NCBI GenBank assembly: GCA_027886185.1
Contig: WOAB01000162.1
Location: 806,001 to 870,000, forward strand
Source of the DNA: Rheum nobile
Lineage: Eukaryota; Streptophyta; Magnoliopsida; Caryophyllales; Polygonaceae
Direction of reading: 5' to 3'
Length of the DNA stretch: 64,000 nt
In this document: positions 24,422 to 36,026 of the stretch, piece after piece
Position numbering within the stretch: the first letter of the stretch is position 1
Layout: every line of letters starts with the position of its first letter
Made by a program: the position numbers and the translations under genes
Notes under the pieces: generated by a model
Databases searched by the model: none
The model's input: only the letters and a program-made list of their open reading frames with translations
Told to the model about the DNA's origin: nothing

Positions 24422-25320
24422 CTGGAAAGCATTTAGAGACTGGGTCCACTAATACTGAGTTATAAAGAAACGACTAATCCTCATAAGGAATTATCGTTCC
24501 TACAAATACTCGTGTTAATCTAGCATTAAAGTTCACATTTAAATCCACAACAAAACCATTACGGTCATTAACAAGTATAATAGCGTTGTTTCTAGCAATA
24601 TATACAACCTATTATAATAACATATTTTAATCATGTTATTTATAAAATCTGTTCCGAAACGAAAATAACAGTTCACTTCGATTTAATTAACAATTAAAAG
24701 CAATTGATAATTAATGGAACATGGAATGATTAAGCAAGAGCGAACCGCCACTTGCCTTAGTCTAGACGAACGATTGAGCGACGACGGGTTTCGGGGTCCG
24801 AAACGGAAACGAAAATCGGATTACAGATTCCTACGACAATGACCCACAACGAGACCCTAGGTTAGACTCGACAATAAAATGATACGAATCTAAGGAAGAA
24901 CGAATGAAATCGAAAGAATGAAAGTCCCGCCCGAGGCCGGATCGTCCAAGGCCACGATCGTGATTGCCCAGGCAATCCGCGGTCGCGGGCGTCGAGGACA
25001 GCGTCCGCGATCGACAGGGCAGTGTCTGCGAGCAACAGGACGACGCCCGCGATCGCGGTGTTCATGTCTGCGGTCGTGGACATGAACACGACGACCACAA
25101 ATCGAAAGGAAACTCACCGGCGACGTCTCCTTGTGGCTCGATTCGAGGGGGCTTCGCTTCCGGCCTTCTTTGCGCCTCCACTGCAACACACCAAGGCCAC
25201 CACGAGAGCTCCGGCGACGATTTGAGGAATTCCGGCGAGGCTCGAACTCCGGCGACAATCGAACGAGAGAGAGAGGTGGGAGAGATCTGGTTTTGGTGCC
25301 CCTAAACCCTCTACAATCAC

Positions 25321-25332
25321 CTCTATATATAG
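25321..25332 (-). promoter_or_regulatory. TATA-like box of the LTR promoter
   Basis: ctatatatag on both strands, oriented for minus-strand transcription of the element. The equivalent site in the other LTR is at 30588-30599. Confidence 0.5.
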
Positions 25333-25781
25333 CCAAGGAGGAAGCCCAGCCCCGACAAGATCAACGATGGAGCAGGAGATCAACGGCGGGGTGGAAATCG
25401 AAGGAGAGCTGGCGTGTTGGAGTTTTCCGCGATCGCGGAACCTGCACCGCGGTCGCGGAAAAATTCAAATGTCCCGCCTTGCTGTGCACGATTATTCCGC
25501 GGTCGCGGTGGCTCTGCCGCGGTCGCGGAATTCCCTTTTTCGCGCCTAATTACCCGGGGAAAGGTTAGGCATGGGTTTAAACCCCGGATAAATAAATATT
25601 TGTACCCAAACAAATATTCTAAGCTTCCAGAATACATCGAATGTATTTTCCAAGGCTCAGGGAATTTTTACAGAGGTCATATACGTTACAGAAATTCCAA
25701 ATTTTGCCAAACGCGTCTTGCTTTCCCAAAGAGAGTTGGAAATATACCCAAATACCCTTACTAAAAATGAGGGGTATTACA

Positions 25782-28609
25782 TCACTTCCCCCTAAAAAGA
25801 AGTTTCGACCCCAAAACTTGGCCGCAAACCCAAAAAAAATGAGGCGTTACATCACTACCCCCTTAAAAAGGTCTCGACCCCGAAACTAGCATCGCCAAGC
25901 TAAAGGGACCGGTTCCACCATAATCTCCTTACCTGATCTTAGTATCCTTAATCATCTCATCCTTGTACTTGCTTCCTAGGAAAACGATCTGCTTCCTCAA
26001 CCATACCACTATCTCACATAGCCTACTTCCACGTACTATTCTTGTATTAACTCGTAACCATCCTCAAGGTCATAATTATTTTAGGATAATTGTCTCCTAA
26101 AATCATCGCACTAGTCTCGCTACACCTTAAGCATGAGATTATACATATTTCTCTTTCACCTTCCTCTAAACTTCTCCTAAAGTATGTACCTTATCTTCCT
26201 TAAGTCTATATCCTTGAATAAATTTGGTTTTCGAAACCCGTACCACCAAACAATCGAACTATTTACTCGATCATGATTCCACTTACAACATACTGCCTAC
26301 ATTCCTTACTCTTGCTAGAACAGATGTGATCATTCACAAGATTACCATTGTCTCGCTCAGAGTATCCATTACAATCTCCAGTACAACACCGCTATGTTGC
26401 CCTATTCCTCAAAAAGACCTTGATGTCCTCAAATAGAAGAATACAACATTTTTCTACTAACTTTCCTTCGATGATCAGATCCTCAAAGTACATACATAGA
26501 ATTCCACTATACCTCAACTTAGTACCTCTCTTGTCATATAGACCTTACTCCTTACATACACGACTTACCTATCACATTGGTTACCTTACTCACATTTGGC
26601 CCTTGTGCCATATCTTTGACTCAAAATCTTTACTCCTGTGATCCCACAATTACTCACACCACAGTCTATGTCTGATTACCTCAACATGATTTACTAATCC
26701 TCTCCATAGGATTATACTCTCGTTTTACCTCAATGCGTCATACGATCACCTTAATAGACGTAGGTCACCTTTTCATCAAGTCCACTTGATATCATCTACA
26801 TACTTACTTTATGCCACACTATTGACTTTCAAAACTGTAACAACTTCTACCGGTCGAATTTGCTATTCACCCAAAAATCCTTAGGCAATCAGTTGTCCTC
26901 ATGCGATTTATTATCCCAAATCGAGCATCCTTTTGCTTTACGGATATTTACCGTATATCCAAGATTAACCTAACGTATTCCATTATTCAGTCTCTAACTT
27001 AAACCTTTAAGGTTCCTTAACTTTCTCCAAACATAATCACAATACCTTTATTCCTATGTTCCTCAAAACGAATCACATGAGACATTACTCATATATCCTT
27101 AAGGTACCATCCTGATAAATGATTCATTATCAACCGCATCAGTCACTTCTATCCGGATCCTTTAATAACTTTATACGAGTAACGCATGCTACCTTACTCC
27201 TTAGGCACACATAGACAATTCTCTCCACTAAAAACCTTTAATTTATCGGAATCATCAACATAATCTATCCTTAAAACTATAATCTTTCCATTTAAGTGGC
27301 CTCCTTCTAACACAGTAACTTCACAACTTAGTCTTCTCCAAAGAATTGCACCAAAAGCCTTATAACTGACATACTCGCATAAGATCCAATATCAAACCTT
27401 GCAACCTTACAAGTATCATAACGCCTTATTCCCTGATCATACAACCTACCAATTTCAATCATTTGGTCCACTTAGATTTGGCTCAGCCGCCCTTTTCCTG
27501 ACTCATATCCCAAAGGTTTGTTTAACTGACTCAAATAACTTATCTCTAACTTAAGATCCTTATACTCCTCACACAATCTACTATCCCAATTAAAGCAACC
27601 CTTTTTGCATTACATATACTTACTATCTCTCCAAGACTTAATCATATCATTTCCTGATGGGCCTCAAAACGAAACTTCGAATAGATCTTCCAAAATAATA
27701 CCTATGACTTTGTACACTCGACTTTTCAAAAAGCTGTAACCATTGGTCCTACACTGGTCGTACCCATTTATAAATCTCAGCCATAACTCTGGACTCTAAA
27801 GTCTTACTCAAGGTCGTAATAGAGGAAATGAGTTCCCTATGAACTATCCCTCTTATACATTCATTCCCTTCTCAACAATCTATCCACATCAATGCTTACA
27901 GCATGACCTCACAACTAGGTCTTCTGAACTTCGCCTTAGTCCATCCCCACATACTTTTACCAGAGCAAATGTTCAGGGTACACGTATGAGATTTAGTCCC
28001 TAAATCTCATAGAGCATTAACCACACACATTTGTTCCTACACCCTAAGAAATTTTGGAAAACTCAGCTTACGAGATAACGCTCGTCCGCTCAACGAAGGG
28101 AGTAATTAATGTCATACCGATGCGACATTACCCCAAGAATAAAGATAGATTCCTAAGAATGGATCTAGGAATAAGTAACAGCTTGAATCTTGCAGAAGTT
28201 TGAAAACCACTTAAATTTTATACTTTCAACTTCATACTTTATACCTTTAAATCTTATATAAAAATAGTTATTTATAAAGTTAGTCCCTCAAACTAGTGAT
28301 ATGATCATCACAAAACTTTTCTAAGACCCAAATCATACTTTTAAAGTTACAACCATAAACTTAGTTTAATCGCTTATAACACGACATATTATAAACCAGT
28401 TATAAATAGCTTTTGAAGTTCAAATAGCTAAATCATTAGTTTAAATTAAATTTCAAGAGGTAATTAAACTTTTTTTTTTAAAAAAAAATTGATTCTGAAA
28501 ACTCCTTCTTAAAGGAAAACAGGTTGGAAATAATAATAAAAAAAATCAAAAATTTTCAAACCTAACAATAGGCCAAGAATTTTAAAAACCATTGCTCTAA
28601 TACCATAAT
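25782..28609 (-). other. Internal domain of LARD-like element, no coding motifs seen
   Basis: Next to the left LTR, the minus strand has a purine tract (AGGGGGAAGTGA, complement of 25782-25793), as expected for a polypurine tract. The LTR-end/PPT segment is duplicated: 25767-25817 resembles 25838-25886. The rest is pyrimidine-rich on the plus strand, with stops in all frames. I see no RT, protease or integrase motifs. Confidence 0.7.
28594..28605 (-). other. Primer-binding site of the LARD-like element
   Basis: On the minus strand this reads TGGTATTAGAGC, one mismatch from the initiator-Met-type PBS, and it abuts the LTR starting at 28610. It sets the element's orientation as minus. Confidence 0.85.
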
Positions 28610-31048
28610 TGTAACACCCCCGATTTATACCGGTACATTACCGTCCGAAACCACCCTAGGCTTTAATCGGAACAATTAATCTTAAATAAACATGTTAAAC
28701 AACGAAGGATTAAACAACGGAAGACATTTTCATATAAACCTCAATACTTTTATTAAAATATTTCTCCCAATACGAGAGGAGTGTTTTACAACAGAGTGAA
28801 ATCACAGCGGAAAACTTATAAATTACACAACGGAAGACTATAAGAATAAACCTAATACATGACTAGGTTATAAAAATACATATTAAAGTAATACTTAACG
28901 ATCTTGAAATACCGGCACTTAAATCTGCGACTGCAAGTCTCTTCTTCAATTTGTTTACTTCAAGTCCTCGGGAACCAACCACTGATGTGCCGTATAGGAC
29001 GGATGACATCAGCCAACCATGCAAGGAATAAAACCCGGTTGGTTAGTCTAATGAAAGACTATGCAAGGGTGAAAACAGATGGTTCTAGTGATCGTAACCG
29101 TTTAGTATCATTGTCCCTCGAATAACAACCGAAGTAACGATATATAACCCGAAACTTTCACGGAATGATTAAAGTTTAGACAAGCACTAAAAGAAATTAG
29201 CCTTATGGGAAACGTATGAAGATAAGACTCCAAAAGATTGAGCCTTACGGGAAAGTATGACAAATGTTTGGGAACGTTATAATATCACACAAGCGTTTAA
29301 AAAGACTTGACCATTTGGGTCCACGACCAACCTCACCGCGTAATGCGAATTCATATTTGGAAGGAGGACTTACTCTAATCGAAGTCCGGGCGGTTTCCAC
29401 GTTATACTCCTCGCCCGAGGGTATATTAATTATGTGCATAATCGCACTTATCTTATTTAATTCCAAAACGCACATTTACGTTATAAGCTTTTATCATATA
29501 AATATATCATCTCGAGTAACTACGAAAGTTTACGATATCGAGTAACTACGAAAGTTTACGATCTCGAGTGACTACGAAAGTTTACGATCTCGAGTGACTA
29601 CGAAAGTTTATGTTTTCGAGTGACTACGAAAGTTTACGATCTCGAATGACTATGAAAGTTTACGATCTGGAAAGCATTTAGAGACTGGGTCCACTAATAC
29701 TGAGTTATAAAGAAACGACTAATCCTCATAAGGAATTATCGTTCCTACGAATACTCGTGCTAATCTAGCATTAAAGTTCACATTTAAATCCACAACAAAA
29801 CCATTACGGTCATTAAAAAGTATAATAGCGTTGTTTCTAGCAATATATACAACCTATTATAATAACATATTTTAATCACGTTATTTATAAAATCTGTTCC
29901 CAAACGAAAATAACAGTTCACTCCGATTTAATTAACAATTAAAAGCAATTGATAATTAATGGAACAGGGAATGATTAAGCAAGAGTGAACCGCCACTTGC
30001 CTTAGTCTAGACGAACGATTGAGCGACGACGGGTTTCGGGGTCCGAAACGGAAACGAAAATCGGATTACAGATTCTTATGATAATGACCCACAACGAGAC
30101 CCTAGGTTAGACTCGACAATAAAATGATACGAATCTAAGGAAGAACAAACGAAATCGAAAGAACGAAAGTCCCGCCCGAGGCCGGATCGTCCAAGGCCAC
30201 GATCGCGATTGCCCAGGCAATCCGCGGTCACGACTGGGATTCCGCAGTCGCGGGCATCGAGGACAGCATCCGCGATCGACAGGGCAGTGTCCGCGAGCAA
30301 CAGGACGACGCCCGCGATCGCGGTGTTCATGTCCGCGGTCGTGGACATGAACACGACGACCACAGATCAAAAGGAAACTCACCGGCGACGTCTCCTTGTG
30401 GCTCGATTCAAGGGGGCTTCGCTTCCGACCTTCTTTGCGCCTCCACTGCAACACACCAAGGCCACCACGAGAGCTCTAGCGACGCTTTGAGGAATTCCGG
30501 CGAGGCTCGAACTCCGGCGACAATCGAACGAGAGAGAGAGAGGTGGGAGAGATCTGGTTTTGGTGCCCCTAAACCCTCTAGAATCACCTATATATAGAGA
30601 CAAGGAGGAAGCCCAGCCCCGACAAGATCAACGATGGAGCAGGAGATCAACGGCGGGGTTGAAATCGAAGGAGAGCTGGCGTGTTGGAGTTTTCCGCAAT
30701 CGCGGAACCTGCACCGCGGTCGCGGAAAAATTCAAATGTCCCGCCTCGCTGTGCACGATTATTCCACGGTCGCGGTGGCTCTGCCGCGGTCGCGGAATTC
30801 CCTTTTTCGCGCCTAATTACCCGGGGAAAGGTTGGGCATGGGTTTAAACCCCGGATAAATAAATATTTGTACCCAAACAAATATTCTAAGCTTCCAGAAT
30901 ACATCGAATGTATTTTCCAAGGCTCAGGGAATTTTTACAGAGGTCATATACGTTACAGAAATTCCGAATTTTGTCAAACGCGTCTTGCTTTCCCAACGAG
31001 AGTTGGAAATTTACCCAAATACCCTTACTAAAAATGAGGGGTATTACA
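28610..31048 (-). repeat. Full LTR of the LARD-like complex (5' LTR)
   Basis: A 2439-bp copy of the LTR. It lacks about 25 bp near 28630 (the gtgtcacatgccagtgacctc segment) and one minisatellite unit compared with 23315-25781, and it has a ~12-bp insertion in the GC-rich part near 30229. It ends in GGGGTATTACA and is followed by the CAATC duplication. Confidence 0.9.
29511..29667. repeat. 26-bp minisatellite in LTR, six copies
   Basis: Same unit as 24240-24421 with one fewer copy. Individual units differ by one to three bases. Confidence 0.9.
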
Positions 31049-31053
31049 CAATC

Positions 31054-31358
31054 TGTCGACATTTCCAGTGATGATCCGAAAGGCTGGAGAAACGACCCCA
31101 AGTTTCCACCAAAGATACAAGACTATGCTTTTATGGTTGATGGGTTTGGTCTTGTGAAGATGTTAAGCAAAATGGGGTATGCGGTTAAGTGGCCCAAGAA
31201 GTCAGACAAACCGAACGACCGCAAAGACCCTTCAAAGTGACGCGACTTTCATTATGTCGTCGGTCATTACACTGATGAATGTGTGGCCTTATGCCGAGAG
31301 GTAGCTCAATTGATCAAGGCGGGCCTCCTAAAGGATCTTTTGTTCGACAAGGGGAAGG
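31054..31358 (+). pseudogene. Gag fragment of outer Gypsy element (part 2)
   Basis: This resumes gag after the first inserted complex: WRNDPKFPPKIQDYAFMVDG, then KWPKKSDKPNDRKDPSK. After a stop at 31238-31240 it continues with a decayed zinc-knuckle-like segment (HYTDECVALCREVAQLIKAG). The inner Tat gag has the matching EFHGDHGHSTDECIALRKEV. It is interrupted at 31359 by the Tat element. Confidence 0.85.
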
Positions 31359-31363
31359 CTATA

Positions 31364-32015
31364 TGTTTTGGGGCGAAAAGATGAATCAACCTAAATCGCC
31401 TTAGACGGGATAACGAGTCGATCAGACAGTATAGAATAAATCCAAACCAAATAAACAATCAACCACGTATAAAATAGAAGTAAGATTGTTCTATGATGTA
31501 TTGATCAAGCGATAACAGAAATGAATCGAAATACAACTTATCCTTAAGGAAAAAAAGATCAAGTCTTGTCCGACCGGCTATTCTGATGGTTCGACCGTCT
31601 GTAATCGGATGATGTATCAAGGGAGCTAAGGGAAAACCAGTGTGCTAGTAAGCTTTTTCGAGAGCTGAGTTGATGAGTGTTGTTCAGAGACGTGTGGTCC
31701 GTCAATCATTCTTTCATGGTCTATTTATGGTATTCTTCCTTTCGTCCGTTACTGTCTTCATGAGATTCTCCATTTATTGTTGTACGTGATCTCCGAGATT
31801 CCCCTTTAATGACATCCTAATCTTGTGCTTTGATTGGGTTACCGTTTGCCTTGGACCGAGTAGTTAATGCTCTGGGCGAAATTCTCGGGGTTGGTCGGAT
31901 CCCACGCGTTCGAGGAACATCTGACGCCTCTCTTTAGTCTTCTCGGCCTACTCCTCCACTTGAATTTGGCCCAATTTGCTTACATCGGCTCCATTGGAAC
32001 ATGCTGGGCCCAACA
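31364..32015 (-). repeat. 3' LTR of Tat element
   Basis: 652 bp from TGTTTTGGGGCG to GGGCCCAACA. It is preceded by CTATA and pairs with 40585-41233. Confidence 0.93.
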
Positions 32016-32301
32016 ATAGCCCCAAGTTTTTTGGGCTAAAGGCAGCCATGAACCGGAAGCCCAAACAACTTCCACTTTGCACGATCTCCACCCTCCGATC
32101 TGGGCGCGACGGGCGAGGGCTAATGTGGAGACGATCTCACGGCGTGATGGGATGTCTCTGCGCCTTGATGATTCCCTCCATAAATCCGAAGCAGGTTCTG
32201 ACGGTTTCAATTCATCTTCTTTCTTCGTTTCTTGCTTTGGTAGGTTTTCTAAGTTCTTTCAGAAAATTGCTTTCTGATTTCCCTCTTTTTATGTTCTGGA
32301 T

Positions 32302-34076
32302 ATGGTTTCCAGTGATTCTTCCGAGTCGTCTGCTACTCACTCGAACTCGGGCAAGAACGAGCCCCCCTTTTCCTACTGAAGGAGGCCGATGCTCTGACGG
32401 GGACGCTAACTGAGGCAGAGCTGGAGCAGATCCTCCAAGTCGGAGGCTTCTCTCCTGAGACGGTCACGAGGTTGCCGCATCCAGACGAGAGAGCCGACGC
32501 TCGTTATGAGGGGTGGATTTGCTTTTATGCTTATCCATTCCGGATAGGTCATACATTTCCATTTTCTTCTCTTGTCAGGGATTTTCTGGCGACTCTGACG
32601 CTTGCACCGTGTCAGGTTATGCCACAAGCGTGGCAGATCCTTAGGGTTTTGGATATGTTGAACTCGTAGTCTGGGGCCGGTTTTAATTTTGATGCTCTGT
32701 GGTATAATTACTCTTTGGGGTCGAAAAGTTCTTCTCGGGTCCAGTTGCACATTCGTCCGGGTCGGAAGCCTTTGGTGGCTAACTTTGACGTAAACGACCG
32801 TGGATGGGGGTCAAAGTTTTTCTTCATCGAGCGATCGTCTCTGGAGAAGGGGGGTGACTGTTCGTTTTTGCTGTCGGAGTGGCGGGTCGAGAGTATGTAT
32901 TCGACTTCTGTTTTGCCCAGTTATGTGTTTTTAACCTCTTGCTTACTTCTTCTTTTTTGTAGTCCCTGAAGCTGAAGACTTGGAGATGGATGCTCAGTCG
33001 GAAGGTTTGACCAATATAATTCTTGGAATCCCTTTGTCAGAGCGGAAATTTGTGAACGTCAATCTATTGTATGTCGCCCCTACTATTCAAGACGTCATGT
33101 TGACTCTCTCATCATCCCGGGTTAAGTGTAAGTCTTTTGTTTCGAGTTTGTGTGTCTTCCGCCGTGTGTTTGCAGTTTGTATCTTATGTCTTGTCTGGTG
33201 TGTCAGCGTCTCCTGCTGGTCGATCAAGCGCTCTCTTGAAGGGAGTGTCTAGGAGGGGCCTGATTGAGCAGAGATTGGCAACGGCTAGGGCCTCGTCGAG
33301 TAAATCGACGCCGGCCGAGTCGTCTCTTCTAGTCAAAGTCGGCTCGAAAAGGAAGATGGGTGTTTCTTCTGATGTCGGGAAGGTTGTGATGGACACTTTA
33401 AAGAAGAGGTCGGTGGTCGCTCATGGAATTGAGAAGATCGATTCGGTCGGTCGGTCGATTGTCGACTTGTTCCATGCTCAGGATCCGACTTTGAAGTCTG
33501 AAGTCGATGGCGTCTCTCCTTTGGATTGTATCGGCGAGGCGGGTTGCTCTGCATGGAAGGTAAGTTATTTCATCAAATCTTAAGTATACATGTTTTCTCT
33601 TTTGAAAGGCTGGTTGGTTTTGAGTTTTTGTTTTGTCTCGTTTTTTCCAGACTCTTCAATTTCTCTTGGGTGCGTATTCTGGGGTTAAGGAGATGTTTGC
33701 TAAGGCCGAGGACATGGCTGCTAAGTCAGAGTCTGACCTGGCATCCTTAAAGACCAAGGTGGAAGGGGCCGAAAGCCGTTTCAGGGACGCTAAGCGCCGC
33801 TTCGCTAGAGAGTTGAAGAGATGCCAAGACGAGTTGGATGTTTGTCGGAGGGAACTTAGCGAGAGTCAGACTAATGTTGAAGAGAGGGTTAAGCAGGCCA
33901 AAATTGATGTCAGTCGGGTCGCAGGCGACGTAGGCGCTTTTTATGCGTTGAAGTCACGTGTCGAAATGATTGAAGAGTTTGAGGAGGGCAAACACGAGGC
34001 CTGGAACTTGAAGGCAGAAAATAAGACCATGGATACCCTGTTTCCGAAGGGGAATCCTAGTTCGGAGTTGTTCTAG
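32302..34076 (+). pseudogene. Antisense extra ORF of Tat element ('putative gypsy-type transposase' family)
   Basis: Opposite in strand to pol. A likely start at 32302 (MVSSDSSESSATHSNS) is followed by a frame break near 32378, then TLTEAELEQILQVGG, then EGWICFYAYPFRIGHTFPFS and LAPCQVMPQAWQILRVLDML. A stop at 32667-32669 interrupts it. GWGSKFFFIERSS follows near 32800. This is the conserved region of the plant 'transposase (putative) gypsy type' family. Further exons follow after probable GT-AG introns (acceptors at 32961, near 33208 and 33650). They end in a coiled coil, 33651-34073, with heptads rich in E, K and R. In Retand-like elements this ORF lies antisense before the 3' LTR. Its role is unknown. 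Stop and frameshift make this copy doubtful. Confidence 0.8.
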
Positions 34077-35177
34077 CTGGCCGGCGTCGGAGAAGAGTCC
34101 CCAGACGAAAGCGTCGGTGAGGATGAGGTCCACTCTGGTGACACCGTGCCGATCGAGCCCCAACCTTCTTCCGACCCGACTCCTAATGAGGGTAACGCTG
34201 CGACCCCTAACTCTTGATTTCTTTGTGAATGACTTGTGGTCCCACCTGCGTGTGGGTAGAATATTTTCCGGTTTGGCGACCCGTCTACCATCGCGGGTCA
34301 CAGATTATGTTTTGTTTTTTAAGAATGCTTGAAGTCCTACATATGTGTAGGCAGACAACATGTTTTGGCGACCCGTCCATCATCGCGGGTCGCGTGGATG
34401 TAAAAAAGTTAGACTTTTTATTGACGTAATCTGTTTTACAAAGGGTCGATCTTGTTTTGTGTCTATGTGTTTTGTCGGACTCTTCTAGAGAAGATAGTCG
34501 TGATGCCTTTGATCTGTGTCGGATTTTCCCGTGTGTTCCGTCGAGTAGGGCTTTCCGCGTCATGTATAAAAAAGGGAGGCCTGCAAATGTATACGTTTAT
34601 GTTTAGTCATGACTTAGTGTTATGCCGAGGAGGAAAGCAATATGTCTTTATTGCATAGATGTAATAAGGTGTTTCGACCTTATGTATTGTATAAGGCAGG
34701 CGGTGTGCCGGCGTGCCTCTGGTATTCATCTCCTCGTGTTCCGATCGATCGTGTAAGTGTAATGTAAGCGCTTTTGTATGACTGGATCCAGCTTGTATGT
34801 CTATGTTGTCCTGTACTTATGGTCACAAGAACGTATCCTTGCTAGATGTAAGTGTTAGGTTTATGAAATAGAATCGAGTTTGTAACAACGAATAGCATGC
34901 GAAAAGTGAGAGGGTTTTAGTGTCTTACCGTGTGAGTTTAGAAGTGATACAACTTTAGATGTGTAGCGTTCCAGCTTTTTGGGATCGGTCGTCCGTCTTT
35001 ATCTTCCAGTCTATATGCTCCATGTCCAACTACTTCTTTGATGAGGTAGGGACCTTCCCACTGAGGTGCGAGCTTTCCATCGGTCGGATCCTTGGTGTTT
35101 TGGAATGTCTTTCTAAGGACCCAATCGCCAATTTTGAAGACCTTGGTCCGAACGTTCTTATTGTAGCTTCTTGCAAC
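34077..35177. other. Tat element, stretch between antisense ORF and integrase
   Basis: This holds the 3' flank of the antisense ORF with a repeated gcgacccgtcYaYcatcgcgggtc motif at about 34276-34300 and 34368-34391, which can fold. The right part (about 34960-35177) encodes the decayed integrase C-terminus on the minus strand. No other gene was seen. Confidence 0.6.
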
Positions 35178-36024
35178 CTACTGCTGGAACCTGACCATTC
35201 TAATTTTGGCTTTTTCCCTAGTCTCATCCACCGTGTCTAAGTTGTGTGCTAACTCGACATCGTTTTGTTCATTCGTCTGGAGGTCGTAACGGGCTGTCGG
35301 AACTAGTAGCTCGGCGGGAATGACCGCTTCGCTTCCATAGATGAGTGAGAACGGTGATTGTCCGGTCGCGTTCTTTGGAGTGGTCCTGTCAGACCAGAGG
35401 ATGAGGGGAAGTTTGTCTGCCCATTTTCCTTTAGCCCCTGTGAAGCGCTTCTTGAGGTTATTGATGATGATTTTGTTGATAGATTCGGCTTGTCCGTTGG
35501 ATTGTGGGTATCGAGGAATGGATGTGACCAGCTTGATGTTCCACTGGTCGCAGAAGGCTCGAGTCTTATGACTGATGAACTGGGATCCATTGTCGCACAC
35601 GATTTCTGACGGGACACCAAATCTGCACAGGATATTGTGTTTTATAAACGAAATGACATGTTAGTCTTTTACCTCTGGATAGGCTTCAGCTTCGACCCAT
35701 TTGGAAAAATAGTCTGTCATGGCGAGGAAGAAAACTCGTTGGCCCGACGCAGGTGGGAGTTTTCCGACGATGTCCATCCCCCACCTCATGAAGGGCCATG
35801 GTGCTAAAGTTGGATGAAGGAATTTTGAGGGTTGTCATGGAACGGGTGCGTGTCGTTGGCAGGCGTCGCACTTCTTGGTGTACTCCATCGCGTCTCTATT
35901 CATTGTGGGTCAGTAATACCCTGTTCGCAAGGCTCTCCCCGAGAGGCTTCGTCCTCCGGTGTGGTTGCCACATTCTCCTTTATGTAACGATTGTAGGATA
36001 CGTCTGACTTCTGGAGTCTTGAGG
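35178..36024 (-). pseudogene. Tat integrase (zinc domain and catalytic core), interrupted
   Basis: The C-terminal part is open from 35600 to 35178: DNGSQFIS carries the second catalytic Asp, and PQSNGQAESINK carries the Glu. Upstream, 36020-35660 reads through HH-CC zinc sequence (YWPTMNRDAMEYTKKCDACQ) and PFMRWGMDIVGKLPPASGQ, the first-Asp region. A stop lies in it near 35837, and a TAA at 35662-35664 separates it from the rest. Integrase would join the cDNA to host DNA. With these stops it cannot be made whole. Confidence 0.85.
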
Positions 36025-36026
36025 CA

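Larger units (their letters stand above)
23315..25781 (-). repeat. Full LTR of the LARD-like complex (middle copy)
   Basis: A 2467-bp LTR with plus-strand edges TGTAACACCCC and GGGGTATTACA. It is collinear with 28610-31048, at a few percent mismatch by eye. It contains a 26-bp minisatellite (24240-24421), a GC-rich palindrome cluster (24970-25090, 25425-25545) and a minus-strand TATA-like site (25321-25332). Open frames in it are not conserved genes. Confidence 0.9.
22495..31048 (-). mobile_element. LARD-like LTR retroelement complex (three LTR-derived parts)
   Basis: The whole block is bounded by TG at 22495 and CA at 31048 and flanked by CAATC on both sides, so it behaves as one insertion. 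Reading right to left: full LTR 28610-31048, PBS, 2.8-kb internal region 25782-28609 with polypurine tract, full LTR 23315-25781, a second PBS with about 210 bp of internal sequence, then a rearranged LTR remnant 22495-23100. I see no gag, RT or integrase motifs, so it is a large non-autonomous derivative. The extra LTR suggests unequal recombination or a concatemer. Confidence 0.85.

Noticed and set aside
24862..25764. Several overlapping open frames in the LTR (both strands)
   Set aside because: GC-rich, low stop density, present in both LTRs with no protein-like conservation. They read through the palindrome cluster.
26224..26641. Open frames in the internal domain of the LARD-like element
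   Set aside because: On the wrong strand for the element, Ser/Leu/Tyr-rich by composition, with no retroelement motif.
35303..35620. Alternative open frames over the integrase region
   Set aside because: Other-frame shadows of the integrase core, which has the DNGSQF and SNGQAE signature.
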